A stretch of DNA of 6,606 bases from Nitriliruptoraceae bacterium (GTDB lineage: Bacteria; Actinomycetota; Nitriliruptoria; Nitriliruptorales; Nitriliruptoraceae), in assembly GCA_007134165.1 (NCBI GenBank), contig SLLJ01000125.1, positions 1 to 6,606 on the forward strand, in the 5' to 3' direction. The number at the start of each line of letters is the position of its first letter. Within the stretch, counting starts at the first letter, position 1. The notes beneath the pieces were generated by a model. That model was not told where the DNA came from and did no database searches. It was given only the letters and a program-made list of their open reading frames with translations. The position numbers and the translations under genes are program-made. Positions 5,604 through 6,606 of the stretch are shown in pieces.

Positions 5604-6212
5604 TCAGTATCCGGCCGGCCGGTGGGCCCGCACCAGGACATCGACGGCCACACGGGGTCCTTGGTCGGTCACGACCTCGCGATCGACCTCGGCGGAAGCT
5701 TGTACCAGCAGGCCGCTGCCGTCAAGGTCGGCGAGCACTTCGTCGACCGTCGGACACAGCGCGGGATCGGGTGGTCCCCCGACTCCGCGCTCGAGGTTGG
5801 CTCGCGCATGGGCGACCACCAGCAGCGTGCCACCCGGCGCGACCAGCCCGGCCGCCCAGCGGTGGATCGACGCGAGCTGTTCGCGGGGCAACTGCAGGTA
5901 GGCGAGCACGACGAGGACAGCGGGCACCAGGGCCGGCGTATCGGTCAGGTCGGCAAGCGTCCACCGGACCCGCACCCCGCGGCGGGCAGCGATGGCCCGA
6001 CCCTTGTCGATGGCGACTGGGGAGAACTCCACCGCCTCGACGTCGTAGCCCTGCTCGGCGAGCCAGATCGCGTTGCGTCCCTCGCCGGCGGCCAGGTCCA
6101 ACGCCCGGCCCGGAGGCAGGCCCGCGACCTCACGGGCGACGAAGACGTTGGGCTCGGCCGACCACACCAGCTCGCGCTCTTCGTAGCGTTCGTCCCACGC
6201 ACGGGCATCCAC
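5604..6212 (-). CDS. Class I SAM-dependent methyltransferase
   Basis: 202-residue cytoplasmic methyltransferase with a Rossmann fold. Residues 1-25 hold WDERYEERELVWSAEPN, an opening typical of small TehB- or thiopurine-methyltransferase-like proteins. SAM-binding motif I is ALDLAAGEGRNAIWLA at 37-52; the acidic residue ending strand 2 is Glu62 (VEFSP); ADLTD lies at 88-92, LQLP at 106-109, and the LVAPGGTLLVV block at 123-133. The GTG at 6212 is preferred because GAGGAGG sits 5 nt upstream (6218-6224). The GTG at 6230 would add six residues, but its purine run directly abuts the codon. The substrate is unknown. Relatives act on tellurite, thiols or sulfide, and the sulfur-linked neighbours make a thiol or sulfide acceptor plausible, by inference only. 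The next gene starts 94 nt downstream under its own promoter. Confidence 0.85.
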   Translation of the reverse strand: MDARAWDERYEERELVWSAEPNVFVAREVAGLPPGRALDLAAGEGRNAIWLAEQGYDVEAVEFSPVAIDKGRAIAARRGVRVRWTLADLTDTPALVPAVLVVLAYLQLPREQLASIHRWAAGLVAPGGTLLVVAHARANLERGVGGPPDPALCPTVDEVLADLDGSGLLVQASAEVDREVVTDQGPRVAVDVLVRAHRPAGY

Positions 6213-6217
6213 TGCGG

Positions 6218-6224
6218 CCTCCTC
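6218..6224 (-). promoter_or_regulatory. Ribosome binding site deciding the methyltransferase start
   Basis: The minus strand reads GAGGAGG, 5 nt before GTG 6212. The site lies inside the longer open frame that begins at GTG 6230, so it argues for the shorter protein. Confidence 0.55.
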
Positions 6225-6285
6225 GGTCACCTCCCGCCCAGCCTACGCAGGGTGCACACCGGGGGTGCCGACGTCCCCCAGCTCG

Positions 6286-6329
6286 CCCCGCACGCACGAA
6301 ACCCCCGCCCCCGCAAGTTCCGCGCCCAC
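6286..6329. repeat. 44-bp direct repeat, copy 1
   Basis: Identical to 6418-6461 over 44 bases. It begins CCCCGCACGCACGAAAC and ends GTTCCGCGCCCAC, with a C-rich middle. It lies in the gene-free stretch upstream of the methyltransferase gene and looks like an interspersed intergenic repeat rather than coding DNA. Confidence 0.85.
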
Positions 6330-6417
6330 CAACCCGCCCAGGGTGCCCCGGGAGTGCCCTGCGGCGCCGAGGGCGGCATCCGGGGCCAGACCGGCCCCAC
6401 CAACACCCCCCAACCCA

Positions 6418-6461
6418 CCCCGCACGCACGAAACCCCCGCCCCCGCAAGTTCCGCGCCCAC
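6418..6461. repeat. 44-bp direct repeat, copy 2
   Basis: Exact second copy of 6286-6329, in the same orientation with a spacing of 132 bp. The 88 bases between the copies (6330-6417) are unique, GC-rich and without a recognisable feature. The run of G5-C-G5 on the minus strand of each copy could form unusual DNA structure. Confidence 0.85.
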
Positions 6462-6480
6462 GGCAACGGCCGGGACGCAA

Positions 6481-6606
6481 GCAACGGCAGTCGGGGCAAC
6501 GGCAGGGGGGACGCAAACGGCAGGAGGGACCCAAACGGCAGCCGGGGCAGCCGGGGCAACGGCAGGGGGGACGCAAACGGCAGGAGGGACGCAAACGGCA
6601 GCCGGG
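6481..6606. repeat. 60-bp tandem repeat (minisatellite), open at the window edge
   Basis: 6481-6546 and 6541-6606 align with a period of exactly 60 bp and differ at 5 of 66 positions; the last 55 bases differ at one. Each period contains two 18-base subunits of the form CGGCAGGRGGGACSCAAA plus a CGGCAGCCGGGG-type remainder. The array probably continues past 6606. Minus-strand frames are open through it, but in several frames at once, which argues against coding. Confidence 0.85.

Noticed and set aside
5510..5653. N-terminal extension of the membrane rhodanese
   Set aside because: It crosses the promoter and the palindrome; ATG 5509 has GGAGG and begins the domain.
6286..6461. CRISPR array
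   Set aside because: Only two repeat copies with a single 88-bp spacer, of unsuitable composition, and no cas genes.
6130..6594. Long minus-strand open frames through the repeat region, rich in Cys, Arg and Pro
   Set aside because: Several frames are open at once across GC-rich repeats, there is no ribosome site, and one frame runs into the methyltransferase gene. Treated as non-coding.

Overview
The window is high-GC, with codon third positions almost all G or C, GTG starts, strong purine Shine-Dalgarno sites and TAnnnT-type -10 elements. This points to an actinobacterium; I cannot name the genus. Six of the seven genes lie on the minus strand, and one (51-509) is on the plus strand and converges on the last of them.

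Layout from right to left, in the direction of minus-strand transcription. 6231-6606 is non-coding and repeat-rich: two 44-bp direct repeats 132 bp apart, then a 60-bp tandem repeat that runs off the window end. Next come a class I SAM methyltransferase (6212-5604), a rhodanese with two membrane helices (5509-4967), a SulP-family anion permease with a STAS domain (4811-3108), and a metallo-beta-lactamase-fold protein fused to two rhodanese domains (2980-1589). A 12-bp-stem hairpin follows at 1520-1548. Then come a MarR-family regulator (about 1327-797) and a small two-helix membrane protein (737-426), whose 3' end overlaps the 3' end of a plus-strand rhodanese lipoprotein (51-509).

The gene content suggests handling of sulfide-derived sulfur. 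There are three catalytically intact rhodanese domains in three cell locations (lipid-anchored outside, membrane-anchored, cytoplasmic), plus a persulfide-dioxygenase-like enzyme, a permease that could move sulfate, sulfite or bicarbonate, a methyltransferase that could act on a thiol, and a regulator. This functional link is inferred from families and neighbourhood; no substrate can be read from the DNA.

The least expected material is regulatory. Two near-identical inverted repeats (ATGTCAAGTNNNTTGAC) lie upstream of marR. A near-perfect 18-bp palindrome covers the -35 box of the membrane rhodanese gene. The 8-mer GACATTTC occurs in three of the intergenic regions. The MBL domain also lacks the usual metal-binding Asp after FTG.
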